NCBI RefSeq assembly: GCF_000685015.1
Contig: NZ_BAYA01000005.1
Coordinates: 124,001 to 188,000, forward strand
DNA length: 64,000 nucleotides
Origin: Paraburkholderia bannensis NBRC 103871
GTDB lineage: Bacteria; Pseudomonadota; Gammaproteobacteria; Burkholderiales; Burkholderiaceae
Direction: 5' to 3'
The notes under the pieces were generated by a model, which saw only the letters and a list, made by a program, of their open reading frames with translations, ran no database searches and was not told the DNA's origin. Positions 30,472 through 40,340 of the stretch are shown in pieces. How positions within the stretch are numbered: the first letter of the stretch is position 1; the number at the start of each line of letters is the position of its first letter. A program made the translations under genes and the position numbers.

Positions 30472-31746
30472 TCAATAGATGGGAAAGCGTTCGCACAGCG
30501 CGAAGATCTCGCGGCGCACGCGTTGTTCGGTGGCGGCGTCGCCTTCGGGATGCGCGCGCAGCGCGTCGAACACTTGCAGGATCAGCGCGCCGATCTGGCG
30601 GAATTCCGCCACGCCGAAGCCGCGCGTCGTCCCCGCGGGCGTGCCCAGGCGAATGCCCGAGGTGACCGTGGGCTTTTCCGTATCGAAGGGAATGCCGTTC
30701 TTGTTGCAGGTAATGCCCGCGCGCTCCAGCGCCTGTTCGACCGGGGCGCCCTTGAGACCCTTGGGGCGCAGATCGACCAGCAGCAGATGGTTGTCGGTGC
30801 CGCCCGTGACGAGATCCACGCCGCCGTCCTTGAGCACCTCGCCCAGCGCCTGCGCATTGGCCAGCACGTTGTCGATATAAGTTTTGAAACTTGCGTCGAG
30901 TGCTTCGCCGAAGGCCACCGCCTTGCCTGCGATCACGTGCATGAGCGGGCCGCCCTGCAAGCCGGGGAAGACCGCCGAATTGATCTTCTTCGCGATGTCT
31001 TCGTCGTTGGTGAGCACCACGCCGCCGCGCGGGCCGCGCAGCGTCTTGTGGGTGGTCGAGGTGACGACGTGCGCGTGCTCGACCGGGTTGGCGTGGCGGC
31101 CCGCCGCGATGATGCCCGCGATGTGCGCCATGTCCACCATGAGCTTCGCGCCCACGCTATCGGCGATGGCGCGAAAGCGTGCAAAGTCCAGCTCGCGCGG
31201 GTAGGCGGAAAAGCCCGCGATCAGCAGACCCGGCTTGTGCTGGTGCGCGAGTTCCTCGACCTGGTCGTAATCGACGCGCATCGTGTCGCGGTTCACGCCG
31301 TATTGCACCGCGTTGAACCACTTGCCCGACAGCGCCGGCTTCGCACCGTGGGTGAGGTGGCCGCCCGCATCCAGCGACATGCCCAGCACCGTGTCGCCCG
31401 GCTTCGCCAGCGCCAGCATGACCGCGCCGTTGGCCTGTGCGCCGGAATGGGGCTGCACGTTGGCAAAGCCTGCACCAAAAAGCTGCTTGAGACGGTCGAT
31501 GGCGAGCGTTTCGATTTCGTCGGCAAATTCGCAGCCGCCGTAATAGCGCTTGCCGGGATAGCCCTCGGCATATTTGTTCGTCAGCACCGAACCCTGCGCT
31601 TCCAGCACGGCGCGCGAAACGATGTTTTCGGAGGCGATCATTTCCACCTGCGACTGCTGACGCTCCAGTTCTTTCAGGAGGCTGTTGCGCACCGCGGAAT
31701 CGCGCTGGGCGAGCGGCTGCGAGAAGAAAGCTTGCGAGTTCGACAT
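30472..31746 (-). CDS. glyA: Serine hydroxymethyltransferase
   Basis: 424 residues. The PLP lysine lies in [20 protein letters not shown] (about 230-250). Other family features are [57 protein letters not shown], and [16 protein letters not shown]. It interconverts glycine and serine with 5,10-methylene-THF. As first gene of the minus-strand island, it uses the glycine and methylene-THF released from sarcosine oxidation to make serine. Burkholderias usually carry another, housekeeping glyA; this would be the catabolic copy (inference from context). The divergent regulator at 32261 is a plausible activator. Confidence 0.96.
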   Translation of the reverse strand: MSNSQAFFSQPLAQRDSAVRNSLLKELERQQSQVEMIASENIVSRAVLEAQGSVLTNKYAEGYPGKRYYGGCEFADEIETLAIDRLKQLFGAGFANVQPHSGAQANGAVMLALAKPGDTVLGMSLDAGGHLTHGAKPALSGKWFNAVQYGVNRDTMRVDYDQVEELAHQHKPGLLIAGFSAYPRELDFARFRAIADSVGAKLMVDMAHIAGIIAAGRHANPVEHAHVVTSTTHKTLRGPRGGVVLTNDEDIAKKINSAVFPGLQGGPLMHVIAGKAVAFGEALDASFKTYIDNVLANAQALGEVLKDGGVDLVTGGTDNHLLLVDLRPKGLKGAPVEQALERAGITCNKNGIPFDTEKPTVTSGIRLGTPAGTTRGFGVAEFRQIGALILQVFDALRAHPEGDAATEQRVRREIFALCERFPIY

Positions 31747-32260
31747 AGGGCATCCATGACGAGAGATGGGGGTGGAAGCCTGCCCGCGCAGCCTTGCGCT
31801 TGAGTGGCTACCGACGGCTCTATTCTTGTCGCTCGGCTTTTTGGCCGATATCCGAATTCAGACGCGTTCTTTTCCTTTTCCGCCATCGGCGTCCGTTTTT
31901 CACAAGTCGTGTTGAATCGCGCGCCCTCGCCAACACGCCTGCCCGCCTGGCTTCAAATTCTTTCTGATCCGAATAAATTTCTCGTACACTCAAAACGGCC
32001 AATCCCCGATAAGTTGGGTCGCCGTTTAGGGTTGCCGTTTTCGGGCTGTCGTTAAACGGAATGAGTCATGCGCTTCATGCGCCGCGAATAGCACAACCGT
32101 TTCGTCTGGGGAAAGGAACCACCAAGCAATCGAAGCTCGTTGTAAGGGGCCGGCCTCATCAGGGTTTTGCCGCATGGCACAGCGATGGCGCCCGACTCCA
32201 GAATGCCGTAGCCTGGTCGCGCCCCGAGCGCCGCCGACGAATAAAAGGAAATGGTTCCCC
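31747..32260. promoter_or_regulatory. Divergent control region of glyA and a GATase1/AraC regulator
   Basis: About 510 bases with no credible gene. The middle (31900-32060) is clearly less GC-rich than the flanking genes, as expected of promoters. A divergent catabolic gene and AraC-type activator usually share such a region. No operator or promoter could be assigned with confidence. AAAAGGAA at 32243-32250 probably serves as the ribosome-binding site of the regulator. Confidence 0.5.
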
Positions 32261-33283
32261 ATGTCACCCGAGCGCACCGCGTCGCTAGCGCATTTCGCGT
32301 TCATGCCGCTGCCGAACTTCACGATGATCGCCTTCACCAACGCGATCGAAGTGCTTCGCATGGCTAATTACCTGAGCGGCCAGCCGCTTTACCGCTGGTC
32401 GATCATCAGCCCCGAAGGCGGCACCGTCACGTCCAGCAGCGGCATCGGCTTCGACACCGGCCCGGCGGAATGCGCCGGACAGCCCGATATCGTGTTCGTT
32501 TGCGGCGGCATCGACGTGCAGCATGTCACCAGTGCCGCGCACCTCAATACGCTGCGCCGCTTCGCGCGCATGGGCGTGGCGCTCGGCAGCCTGTGCACCG
32601 GCACCTACGCACTGGCGAAATCGGGGTTACTGGCGGGCTATGCCTGCGCGATTCATTGGGAGAACATGTCGGCGCTCAAGGAGGAGTTTCCTTCCACGCG
32701 CTTTCTCAAGGAGCTGTTCGTGATCGACCGCGATCGCGTGACCTGCACGGGCGGCGTCGCGCCGCTCGACATGATGCTGCACCTCATCACGCCGCGCGTG
32801 GGCACGGCGCGCGTCACGCAGATCGCCGAACAGTTCGTGGTCGAGCATATCCGCGACACCAGCGCACAGCAGCGCATGCCGCTGGTGGCGCGACTGGGTT
32901 CGGCCAACAAGTCGCTCTTCGAAGTCATCTCGCTCATGGAGAGCAATATCGAAGAGCCGCTTTCGCGCGAAGAACTGGCGCGCCTGGCGAACATGTCGCA
33001 ACGGCAATTGCAGCGGCTCTTTCACGAGCACCTGGGCATGACGCCCACGCACTACTACCTCACGCTGCGCCTGCGCCGCGCGCGCGAGCTGCTGCTGCAA
33101 ACCGATATGTCGATCATGCAGATCACGATGGCGTGCGGCTTCCAGTCGGCGTGTCACTTCAGCAAGAGTTATCGCGACGCATTTGGCATCGCGCCCACCG
33201 GCGAGCGCCGCAAGCGTGTCGCGCCGATGGCGGGCGTGGATGCGCCATTGCGGCATTTACCGGCTTTGCCCGTGCACGCCTGA
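32261..33283 (+). CDS. GbdR-like GATase1/AraC-family transcriptional regulator
   Basis: 340 residues from the ATG at 32261. Its DJ-1/PfpI-like domain opens with FAFMPLPNFTMIAFTNAIEV and keeps the elbow cysteine in LGSLCTGTYALAKSG. The AraC domain carries PLSREELARLANMSQRQLQR and SIMQITMACGFQSACHFSKS. It is closely related to the regulator at 15970-17013 and to GbdR and CdhR. It is divergent from glyA and faces the sox operon across a bidirectional terminator. Its position makes it a strong candidate activator of the glyA-dgc-gbc run and the sox run, responding to glycine betaine or dimethylglycine. Which of the two paralogues is the true GbdR cannot be decided from the sequence alone. Confidence 0.85.
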   Translation: MSPERTASLAHFAFMPLPNFTMIAFTNAIEVLRMANYLSGQPLYRWSIISPEGGTVTSSSGIGFDTGPAECAGQPDIVFVCGGIDVQHVTSAAHLNTLRRFARMGVALGSLCTGTYALAKSGLLAGYACAIHWENMSALKEEFPSTRFLKELFVIDRDRVTCTGGVAPLDMMLHLITPRVGTARVTQIAEQFVVEHIRDTSAQQRMPLVARLGSANKSLFEVISLMESNIEEPLSREELARLANMSQRQLQRLFHEHLGMTPTHYYLTLRLRRARELLLQTDMSIMQITMACGFQSACHFSKSYRDAFGIAPTGERRKRVAPMAGVDAPLRHLPALPVHA

Positions 33284-33309
33284 GAGCCCCAAAAAAATAG
33301 AAACACCGA

Positions 33310-33342
33310 AAGGCAGCCCATGACTACGGGCTGCCTTTTTTA
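33310..33342 (+). terminator. Rho-independent terminator between the regulator and fdhA
   Basis: An 11-bp perfect stem (AAAGGCAGCCC at 33310-33320 and GGGCTGCCTTT at 33329-33339) with an 8-nt loop, followed by a T-run. It ends the regulator transcript. Read on the other strand, the stem could also act for fdhA, though the T-run there is shorter. Confidence 0.9.
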
Positions 33343-33370
33343 ATGCACGCGAATAAAGCGTTTTAAAACC

Positions 33371-34567
33371 TTACGCGGCCAGCATGCGATGCGGGTCGAT
33401 CACGAATTTACGCGGCGCGCCGCCATCGAACTTCTTGTAACCCTCCGGCGCTTCTTCCAGCGAAATCACCGTCACGTTGACGATCTTCGCGATCGGCAAA
33501 CGGTCGAACAAAATCGCCTGCATGAGGTTGCGGTTGTATTTGAGCACCGGCGTCTGGCCAGTATGGAACGTATGCGACTTCGCCCAGCCCAGCCCGAAGC
33601 GGATGCTCAGGCTGCCGTGTTTGGCGGCCACGTCGGTTGCGCCCGGATCGTCGGTCACATAAAGACCCGGAATGCCGATCATGCCCGCAGGCCGCGTAAT
33701 CTCCATCAGCGAATTGAGCACCGTGGCGGGCGCTTCCTCCGCATGGCCCGACGCACCGTGGCCATGCGCCTCGAAACCCACGCAATCCACGGCGCAATCG
33801 ATTTCCGGCTTGCCCAGGATCTGCTCGATCTGCTCGCCCAGCGACGCATCCTTCGACAGGTCGACCACTTCGAAACCCATCGCCTTTGCATGCGCGAGAC
33901 GTTCGGCGTTGATATCGCCGACGATCGTGCAGGCTGCGCCCAGCAGACGCGCCGACGCAGCCGCCGCCATCCCGACCGGCCCCGCGCCCGCGATATAGAC
34001 CGTCGAGCCGGGCTTCACGCCCGCCGTGACCGCGCCGTGATAGCCCGTCGGCAGGATATCCGACAGGCAGGTGAGATCGCGGATCTTCGACATCGCCTGG
34101 TCGCGGTCGGGGAATTTCAGCAGGTTGAAATCGGCGTACGGCACGAGCACGTATTCCGCCTGGCCGCCAATCCAGCCGCCCATGTCCACGTAGCCATACG
34201 CGCCGCCCGCGCGCGAGGGATTGACGTTCAGGCACACGCCCGTGTGCTGCTCGCGGCACATTGCGCAGCGTCCGCACGCCACGTTGAATGGCACCGACAC
34301 CAGGTCGCCGATCTTGAGCGTTTCGACGTCGCGGCCCACTTCGACCACTTCGCCGGTGATCTCGTGACCGAGCACGAGACCGACGGGCGCCGTCGTGCGG
34401 CCACGCACCATGTGCTGGTCGGAGCCGCAGATATTGGTGCTGACCACCTTCAGAATCACGCCATGGCCGATCGAGCGTCCTGCCGGATCGACCATTTTCG
34501 GGTAGTCGATATTCTGGACTTCGACCTTGCCCGCTCCTAGATACACCACGCCTCGATTATTGCTCAT
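33371..34567 (-). CDS. fdhA: Glutathione-independent formaldehyde dehydrogenase
   Basis: 398 residues, zinc-dependent medium-chain dehydrogenase. Features: catalytic zinc in NICGSDQHMVRGRT and GLVLGHEITGEVVEVG, structural zinc cysteines in CGRCAMCREQHTGVC, and the NAD-binding segment VYIAGAGPVGMAAAASARLL. The insertion CVGFEAHGHGASGHAEEAPA is typical of Pseudomonas putida-type formaldehyde dehydrogenase. It oxidises formaldehyde to formate with NAD+ and without glutathione. It is the last gene of the sox run. It would remove formaldehyde released by GbcAB, DgcAB and sarcosine oxidation when THF is limiting. Confidence 0.95.
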   Translation of the reverse strand: MSNNRGVVYLGAGKVEVQNIDYPKMVDPAGRSIGHGVILKVVSTNICGSDQHMVRGRTTAPVGLVLGHEITGEVVEVGRDVETLKIGDLVSVPFNVACGRCAMCREQHTGVCLNVNPSRAGGAYGYVDMGGWIGGQAEYVLVPYADFNLLKFPDRDQAMSKIRDLTCLSDILPTGYHGAVTAGVKPGSTVYIAGAGPVGMAAAASARLLGAACTIVGDINAERLAHAKAMGFEVVDLSKDASLGEQIEQILGKPEIDCAVDCVGFEAHGHGASGHAEEAPATVLNSLMEITRPAGMIGIPGLYVTDDPGATDVAAKHGSLSIRFGLGWAKSHTFHTGQTPVLKYNRNLMQAILFDRLPIAKIVNVTVISLEEAPEGYKKFDGGAPRKFVIDPHRMLAA

Positions 34568-34638
34568 CGTTGCTGTCTCCTTTGTGATGGGCTTTGCTTC
34601 TCTTTCTCCCTGTTACTTTTAATGAGCCAATTGATGCC

Positions 34639-35073
34639 TTACTGCGCGCCGTTCCACGCGAGGAAATCGGCGCGCGTCCAGTCGAGCGCAACGCCCACGC
34701 GCCGCGTGCCGGGGCGAATCTTCGGCTTGTGCGCGGCGAGCGTGAGCGTCTGCAACGCGGGCCACTCGCGAAACGAGAACGCCGCAAGGTCGGCGACCAG
34801 CGTTTCGAGCAGCCGCGTATGGGGCCGATGCGCAAGCCAGTCGGCTACGCGCGTGCACCAGCCGTCGTAGTCGATCCACTCGGCGGCCTCGTTCGGCTCG
34901 CAGCGGTAGCCCAGCTGCGCGTCGATCACGACGGGCTGGGGCGCTTCGTGCTCGTACGCGTGAATGCCCACGCGCACGGGCACGCTCAGCCCTTCGACGA
35001 ACACGCTCCAGCCCCGGCCACGCGATGCTAGCGGTGCAAGCGCCTGCACCAGGCCTTCTTCGACGACCTTCAT
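34639..35073 (-). CDS. Dihydroneopterin aldolase-like protein (FolB family)
   Basis: 144 residues. The N-terminal part FVEGLSVPVRVGIHAYEHEA contains the conserved glycine-to-glutamate motif of the family, and LAAHKPKIRPGTRRVGVALD holds the conserved lysine. FolB makes 6-hydroxymethyl-dihydropterin for folate synthesis. The gene overlaps soxG by 4 nt (ATGA), so it is translationally coupled to sarcosine oxidase and is probably a sox-associated paralogue that raises folate supply during sarcosine oxidation (inference). The housekeeping folB is expected elsewhere. A less likely option is a dihydroneopterin epimerase or triphosphate-linked activity. Confidence 0.88.
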   Translation of the reverse strand: MKVVEEGLVQALAPLASRGRGWSVFVEGLSVPVRVGIHAYEHEAPQPVVIDAQLGYRCEPNEAAEWIDYDGWCTRVADWLAHRPHTRLLETLVADLAAFSFREWPALQTLTLAAHKPKIRPGTRRVGVALDWTRADFLAWNGAQ

Positions 35074-35714
35074 GACATCAGCGGCGCGGCGGCGTCGAGC
35101 AGAATGCGGCAGAAGTAATCGGCAAAGCTGCGCCGCACGACGATTTCATAGCGATCGGCGCCCGTGGGAATCAACACGATCGACGCCTTGAAAAAGAAGC
35201 TCTGCGCGCATTGGCCTTCCTTGAACAGGCGCGGGTGCAGGTCGAGCGGACAGCCGCGCGCGAGCACTTCGCGCACGCGCGTGCCGCTCAGCTCGACGAC
35301 CGTATAGCCGCTGCCGACGTCGACCGCCGTGGCCCAGGAGCCGCTGTTGCCGCCCAGTGCGCCCGTCAGTTTCTCTTCCAGCACACCCGCGTCCACGGGC
35401 CCCGCTGAGCGTACGAGCCATTCATCGGGGCCGAGCCAGAGCACGTCGTGCTCCGCGCCCACCGAGCGCGTATTCGGCTGCGTGGGCAGGCTGCAACCCA
35501 CGGCCTGCGCAAACGCCCCAGTAAATGCAGGGTCTTCCGGCTCGCCGCGCACCATGACCAGGTCGCGGAACGGCAGCTCGCGCATCGCAAACGCCTTCGA
35601 TGGCCGCGCGACATGCGCGCTCACCACGTCCGTCGCGCCGATAAAGGGCGACTCCAGCCGCACTGCGGCCACACGCTCCGCGAGGGGCATCGGTTCCAAC
35701 GTTTCATTCAACAT
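35070..35714 (-). CDS. soxG: Sarcosine oxidase gamma subunit
   Basis: 214 residues. The pattern LRLESPFIGATDVVSAHVAR-like N-terminus, DVLWLGPDEWLVRSAGPV, AVDVGSGYTVVELSGTRVRE and ARGCPLDLHPRLFKEGQCAQ matches the gamma subunit of heterotetrameric sarcosine oxidase, a small GcvT-like protein that helps assemble the complex. It overlaps soxA by 11 nt on the 5' side and the folB-like gene by 4 nt on the 3' side. No catalytic residues are expected. Confidence 0.92.
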   Translation of the reverse strand: MLNETLEPMPLAERVAAVRLESPFIGATDVVSAHVARPSKAFAMRELPFRDLVMVRGEPEDPAFTGAFAQAVGCSLPTQPNTRSVGAEHDVLWLGPDEWLVRSAGPVDAGVLEEKLTGALGGNSGSWATAVDVGSGYTVVELSGTRVREVLARGCPLDLHPRLFKEGQCAQSFFFKASIVLIPTGADRYEIVVRRSFADYFCRILLDAAAPLMS

Positions 35715-38712
35715 GCTGACGCACCCCTTCCGTGTCGTAGAAAATCGGGCTGGCGATCGTGGCGCTCACGCGCCGCCCATCGGCCATCGGCACTACAATT
35801 TTTTCGCCCATCTTGCCGAGACCGCCCTTCACCACCGCAAGCGCAATCGAGCGCTTCAGGATCGGGCTGTAGTAACTGGACGTCACATGACCGATCATCG
35901 GCATCGTGCCGTCCACACCGGCGCGTGCATCGGACGCCACGATCTGGCCGCCTTCGGGCAGCACGTACTGCGCGTCATCGGTGAGCAGGCCGACGAACTG
36001 CTTGCGCCCTTCCTTGGCCGTATCCGAGCGCGCCAGCGAACGCTTGCCAAGGAAGTCCTTGGTTTGCGAAACCAGCCCGCCCATGCCCAGATCGAACGGC
36101 GTCACCGATCCATCGGTATCCTGACCAACGATGATGTAGCCCTTCTCCGCGCGCAGCACGTGCATCGTTTCCGTGCCGTATGGCGTGATATCGAATTCCG
36201 CGCCCGCGGCCATCAACGCTTCCCACACGGCGCGACCCGCATTGGCCGGCACGTTCACCTCATAAGCCAGTTCACCCGAGAAGCTGATGCGCATGACGCG
36301 CGCCTTTGCGCCCGCCACCGTGCCGTTGCGATACGACATGAACGGAAACGCCGCGTTGGCGAAATCAATATCCGCGCAGACCTTTTGCAGCACCTTGCGG
36401 CTCTTCGGGCCGACCACTGCAAACGTCGCCCAGTGATCCGTCACGGAAGCCAGGCGCACCTTCATGTCGGGCCATTCGGTCTGCAGCCAGCGTTCCATCC
36501 ACGTGAGCACGCGCGCCGCGCCGCCCGTCGTCGTGGTCATCATGTAGTGCTCGGGCGCGAGGCGCACGGTCACGCCGTCGTCGAACACCATGCCGTTTTC
36601 GTCGAGCATCAGGCCATAACGGCACTTGCCCACTTCGAGCTTGCTCCACGGATTCGTATAGACCCAGTTGAGCAGCTTCGCCGCATCGGGGCCTTGAATA
36701 TCGATCTTGCCGAGCGTGGAAGCATCCAGGATCCCCACGCTATTGCGCACCGCGAGGCATTCGCGCGCGACCGCTGCGTGCAGGTCTTCGCCCTTCTTCG
36801 GGAAGTACCAGGGACGCTTCCAGTTGCCCACGTCCTCGAACAGCGCGCCGTGTTCGACGTGCCATTCGTGCACGCAGGTCTTGCGGATCGGGTCGAGCAT
36901 GTCGCCCAGCTCCCGGCCCGCGAACGTGCCGAACGTGACGGGCGTGTAATTCGGGCGGAACGTCGTCGTGCCCGTTTCCGGAATCGACTTGCCGAGCGCG
37001 TTGGCGAGGATCGCCATGCCGTTGATATTGCCGAGCTTGCCCTGATCGGTGCCGAACCCCATCGCCGTATAGCGCTTGACGTGCTCGATCGACTCGAAGC
37101 CTTCGCGCGCGGCCAGCAGGATGTCGGCGGCGGCCACGTCGTTCTGGAAGTCGACGAACTGCTTCGCGCCACGCGCTGCGGCGGCGTGGCTGCCCACGAG
37201 CCAGAGCGGTTGCAGCGGCGCTTCCGCATGCTCCGCGACCTTGGGCACGGCAGGACGCGTCACGGCGAAACCGAGCGATTGCGCGGCGTCCACGCCCGCG
37301 TCGACGGCTTGCGTGAGACCGCGTGCAAGACTGAACTCGCCCACTGCCGCGCCCGCGCTCACTTCGGGCTGCATGCGCTTGCCCGGAATGAAGCACGATT
37401 TCGCGTCGCTCCACGCGGCCTTGCCGCCCGATTGCGCGAACAGGTGCAGCACTGGATTGAAGCCGCCCGACATGGCGACCAGGTCGCAGGGCAGATCGGC
37501 CTGCTTCGCGCCGGTCTGGCCTTTGTTCCAGGCCACGACCTCGACTGAGTTCACACGCGTCTTGCCGCGTGCGCTCATGATCGCGGCGTTGTTCATGATC
37601 TTCACGCCCTGGCGGCGCGCGGCGGCTTGCCATTCGCTCGTGCTCTGGCCGCGCGGATCGACGATCGTCACCGATGCGCCGCAGGCCTTGAGATCGAGCG
37701 CGCAGCGATAGCCCGCGTCGTTGTTCGTGAACACGACCGCATTGCGGCCCGGCAGCACGCCATAGCGATGGATATAGGTCGACACCGCCGACGCCAGCAT
37801 GATGCCCGGCAAATCGTTGTTGCCGAACACGATCGGACGCTCGTGCGCACCCGTGGCGAGAATCACGCGCTTCGCGCGGATCTTCCACAGCAGCTCGCGC
37901 GAACCCTGGCGCGTGGAGACCGGCAGATGATCGGTCAGACGCTGCGCCACGGTGACGAGGTTGTGATCCTGATAACCGAAGGCCGTGCTGCGCGAGAGCA
38001 CCTGCACATCGGGCAGCGCCGCGAGTTCGGCTTCGACCTTTTCGATCCAGTGGATCGCGGGCCGTCCGTCGATTTCGGTCTTGCCCGCGAGCAGGCTGCC
38101 GCCCAGCTCGCGCTGATCGTCGACGAGCATCACGCGCGCGCCGCTGCGTCCCGCCGTCAGCGCCGCAAGCAGGCCAACCGGGCCGCCGCCCACCACGAGC
38201 ACGTCGCAATGCGCGAAGCTCTTGTCGTAACGATCGGCGTCGAGCGCTTCGGGCGCCTTGCCCAGGCCCGCCGCTTCGCGGATCTTCTCTTCATACTTCG
38301 GCCAGAATTTACGCGGCCACATGAAGGTCTTGTAATAGAAACCGGCAGGCATGAAGCGCGAGAACTTCTGGTTGACGGCCATGCGATCGTTTTCCAGGTT
38401 CGGCACGGCGTTCACGCTGCTCGCCACCAGGCCCTGGTACAGCTCGACTTCGGTGGCGCGCGCATTCGGCACCGTATAGGCGCCGGTTTCCAGTTGCACG
38501 ACGGCATTCGGCTCCGCCACATCGGCCGTGACGATGCCGCGCGGACGGTGATACTTGAAGCTGCGCGCGACAAAATGTACATCATTGGCGAGCAACGCCG
38601 ACGCCAGCGTGTCGCCCTGATAGCCCTGATACGTGCGACCGTTGAATGTGAAGGTCAAGGGAATCGCGCGGTTGATGCGACCGCCGCCGCCCAGACGATT
38701 TTTCTGGCTCAT
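35704..38712 (-). CDS. soxA: Sarcosine oxidase alpha subunit
   Basis: 1002 residues. The N-terminus (about 1-160) has the 2Fe-2S-ferredoxin-like fold without its cysteines (LTFTFNGRTYQGYQGDTLAS). A FAD/NAD-binding oxidoreductase follows (CDVLVVGGGPVGLLAALTAG; RVILATGAHERPIVFGNNDL). The C-terminal 400 residues form a GcvT-like THF-binding domain (LDASTLGKIDIQGPDAAKLL; FSGELAYEVNVPANAGRAVW; VGQDTDGSVTPFDLGMGGLV). With SoxB, SoxD and SoxG it oxidises sarcosine to glycine, passing the methyl carbon to THF as 5,10-methylene-THF. It overlaps soxD by 4 nt and soxG by 11 nt. Confidence 0.96.
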   Translation of the reverse strand: MSQKNRLGGGGRINRAIPLTFTFNGRTYQGYQGDTLASALLANDVHFVARSFKYHRPRGIVTADVAEPNAVVQLETGAYTVPNARATEVELYQGLVASSVNAVPNLENDRMAVNQKFSRFMPAGFYYKTFMWPRKFWPKYEEKIREAAGLGKAPEALDADRYDKSFAHCDVLVVGGGPVGLLAALTAGRSGARVMLVDDQRELGGSLLAGKTEIDGRPAIHWIEKVEAELAALPDVQVLSRSTAFGYQDHNLVTVAQRLTDHLPVSTRQGSRELLWKIRAKRVILATGAHERPIVFGNNDLPGIMLASAVSTYIHRYGVLPGRNAVVFTNNDAGYRCALDLKACGASVTIVDPRGQSTSEWQAAARRQGVKIMNNAAIMSARGKTRVNSVEVVAWNKGQTGAKQADLPCDLVAMSGGFNPVLHLFAQSGGKAAWSDAKSCFIPGKRMQPEVSAGAAVGEFSLARGLTQAVDAGVDAAQSLGFAVTRPAVPKVAEHAEAPLQPLWLVGSHAAAARGAKQFVDFQNDVAAADILLAAREGFESIEHVKRYTAMGFGTDQGKLGNINGMAILANALGKSIPETGTTTFRPNYTPVTFGTFAGRELGDMLDPIRKTCVHEWHVEHGALFEDVGNWKRPWYFPKKGEDLHAAVARECLAVRNSVGILDASTLGKIDIQGPDAAKLLNWVYTNPWSKLEVGKCRYGLMLDENGMVFDDGVTVRLAPEHYMMTTTTGGAARVLTWMERWLQTEWPDMKVRLASVTDHWATFAVVGPKSRKVLQKVCADIDFANAAFPFMSYRNGTVAGAKARVMRISFSGELAYEVNVPANAGRAVWEALMAAGAEFDITPYGTETMHVLRAEKGYIIVGQDTDGSVTPFDLGMGGLVSQTKDFLGKRSLARSDTAKEGRKQFVGLLTDDAQYVLPEGGQIVASDARAGVDGTMPMIGHVTSSYYSPILKRSIALAVVKGGLGKMGEKIVVPMADGRRVSATIASPIFYDTEGVRQHVE

Positions 38713-39023
38713 GCCTTGCTCCCTTGCGTGCTTTTATCCTGTGCGTTCGCGGCACTCGTGCTGCCTGTGCGGAACTTCTCATAGCCGTGAATTTCGTAGC
38801 TCACGGTGTCGCGCGTCACCATGAACCAGCGGCGGCAGCCCTGCGTATGCAGCCATTGCTCCTTGTGCACGCCGCGCGGGTTATGGCGCATGAACAGGTA
38901 ATCGCCCCACTCTTTATCCGTGAGTTTTTCGGTTTCGAGCGGGCGGGCAATTTCCGCCTCGCCGCCACAGGTAAATTCCGCTTCGGCACGCGGGCCGCAC
39001 CACGGACATTCGATCAGCAACAT
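38709..39023 (-). CDS. soxD: Sarcosine oxidase delta subunit
   Basis: 104 residues. The zinc-binding cysteines appear as MLLIECPWCGPRAE at the N-terminus (Cys6, Cys9), with the remaining ligands in WLHTQGCRRWF. This matches the small zinc-containing delta subunit of heterotetrameric sarcosine oxidase. The conserved segment DYLFMRHNPRGVHKEQWLHT lies in between. It starts 32 nt after soxB and overlaps soxA by 4 nt. Confidence 0.94.
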   Translation of the reverse strand: MLLIECPWCGPRAEAEFTCGGEAEIARPLETEKLTDKEWGDYLFMRHNPRGVHKEQWLHTQGCRRWFMVTRDTVSYEIHGYEKFRTGSTSAANAQDKSTQGSKA

Positions 39024-39055
39024 AGCGTGTTCTCCTTACTCAGTCCGTGTTTGAA

Positions 39056-40300
39056 TCAGTGCGCAACAGCGGCTGCGCCGTGCTCGTCGATCAGGTGACC
39101 GGTGTAGAAGCGGTCGAGCGAAAACGGTGCATTCAACGGATGCGGCTCGTCGTTGGCGATGGTATGGGCGAACACCCAGCCCGAACCCGGCGTGGCCTTG
39201 AAGCCGCCCGTGCCCCAGCCGCAGTTGAAATACAGGCCTTTCACGTCGGTCTTGCTGATGATCGGGCACGCGTCGGGCGAGACATCGACAATGCCGCCCC
39301 ACTGCCGGTTCATGCGCACGCGCGAGAACACCGGGAACATCTCGACGATGGCCTGCAGCGTGCCTTCGATGATGTTGAAGCTGCCGCGCTGGCCGAAACC
39401 CGTGTATTGGTCGACGCCCGCGCCAATCACCAGGTCGCCCTTGTCGGACTGACTGATATAGGCGTGCACGGCGTTCGACATGATGACTGTGTTGACCACG
39501 GGCTTGATCGGCTCGGACACCAGCGCCTGCAACGGATGGCTTTCGAGCGGCAGGCGCACGCCGGCCATATCGGCGAGCGTGGTGGTATTGCCTGCGGCCA
39601 CCACGGCAACCTTTTTCGCCTTGATGAAACCCTTGACCGTATCCACGCCCGTCACGCGCGCGCCGTCACGGCGAATGCCGGTTACCTGGCAATTCTGAAT
39701 AATGTCCACACCCAGGCGGTCGGCGCCGCGCGCAAAGCCCCAGGCGACGGCATCGTGACGCGCCACGCCCGCACGGCGCTGGATCGACGCGCCCAGCACG
39801 GGATAGCGGCTGTTCAGGTTGATGGTCGGCTCGATTTCCTTGATTTGCGCGGGCGTGAGGAACTCGGCATCGACGCCATTAAGGCGGTTCGCGTTCACGC
39901 GGCGCTCGGTATCGCGCACGTCCTGGAGCGTGTGCGCCAGGTTCAACACGCCGCGCTGGCTGAACATCACGTTGTAATTGAGGTCTTGCGCGAGGCCTTC
40001 CCAGAGCTTCATCGCCTTCTCATAGAGCCCGGCCGATTCGTCCCAGAGATAGTTCGAACGCACGATGGTCGTATTGCGCGCCGTATTGCCGCCGCCAATC
40101 CAGCCTTTTTCCAGAATGGCGATATTCTTCACGCCGTGCTCTTTCGCGAGGTAATAGGCGGTCGCGAGACCATGCCCGCCGCCGCCGACGATCACCACGT
40201 CGTATTCCTTCTTCGGCTCCGGGCTTTTCCATTGCCGCTCCCAGTTCTCGTGATACGACAACCCGTTGCGGAAGAGACTGAATATCGAATAGCGGCTCAT
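39056..40300 (-). CDS. soxB: Sarcosine oxidase beta subunit
   Basis: 414 residues, FAD-dependent amine oxidase of the DAO family. The FAD-binding motif is [20 protein letters not shown], followed by [20 protein letters not shown]. The histidine in [18 protein letters not shown] is placed as the covalent FMN attachment site of heterotetrameric enzymes. The C-terminus contains [20 protein letters not shown] and [20 protein letters not shown]. It houses the sarcosine-oxidation site. GAGGGAAC precedes the ATG. It is the first sox gene after sdaA. Confidence 0.96.
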   Translation of the reverse strand: MSRYSIFSLFRNGLSYHENWERQWKSPEPKKEYDVVIVGGGGHGLATAYYLAKEHGVKNIAILEKGWIGGGNTARNTTIVRSNYLWDESAGLYEKAMKLWEGLAQDLNYNVMFSQRGVLNLAHTLQDVRDTERRVNANRLNGVDAEFLTPAQIKEIEPTINLNSRYPVLGASIQRRAGVARHDAVAWGFARGADRLGVDIIQNCQVTGIRRDGARVTGVDTVKGFIKAKKVAVVAAGNTTTLADMAGVRLPLESHPLQALVSEPIKPVVNTVIMSNAVHAYISQSDKGDLVIGAGVDQYTGFGQRGSFNIIEGTLQAIVEMFPVFSRVRMNRQWGGIVDVSPDACPIISKTDVKGLYFNCGWGTGGFKATPGSGWVFAHTIANDEPHPLNAPFSLDRFYTGHLIDEHGAAAVAH

Positions 40301-40340
40301 TTCACGGTTCCCTCGTTGCGCGCTGTCTGCGCATGTTCCA

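Noticed and set aside
31747..32260. Possible GbdR operator between glyA and the divergent regulator
   Set aside because: The region has no dyad strong enough to call, and the consensus could not be recalled reliably.
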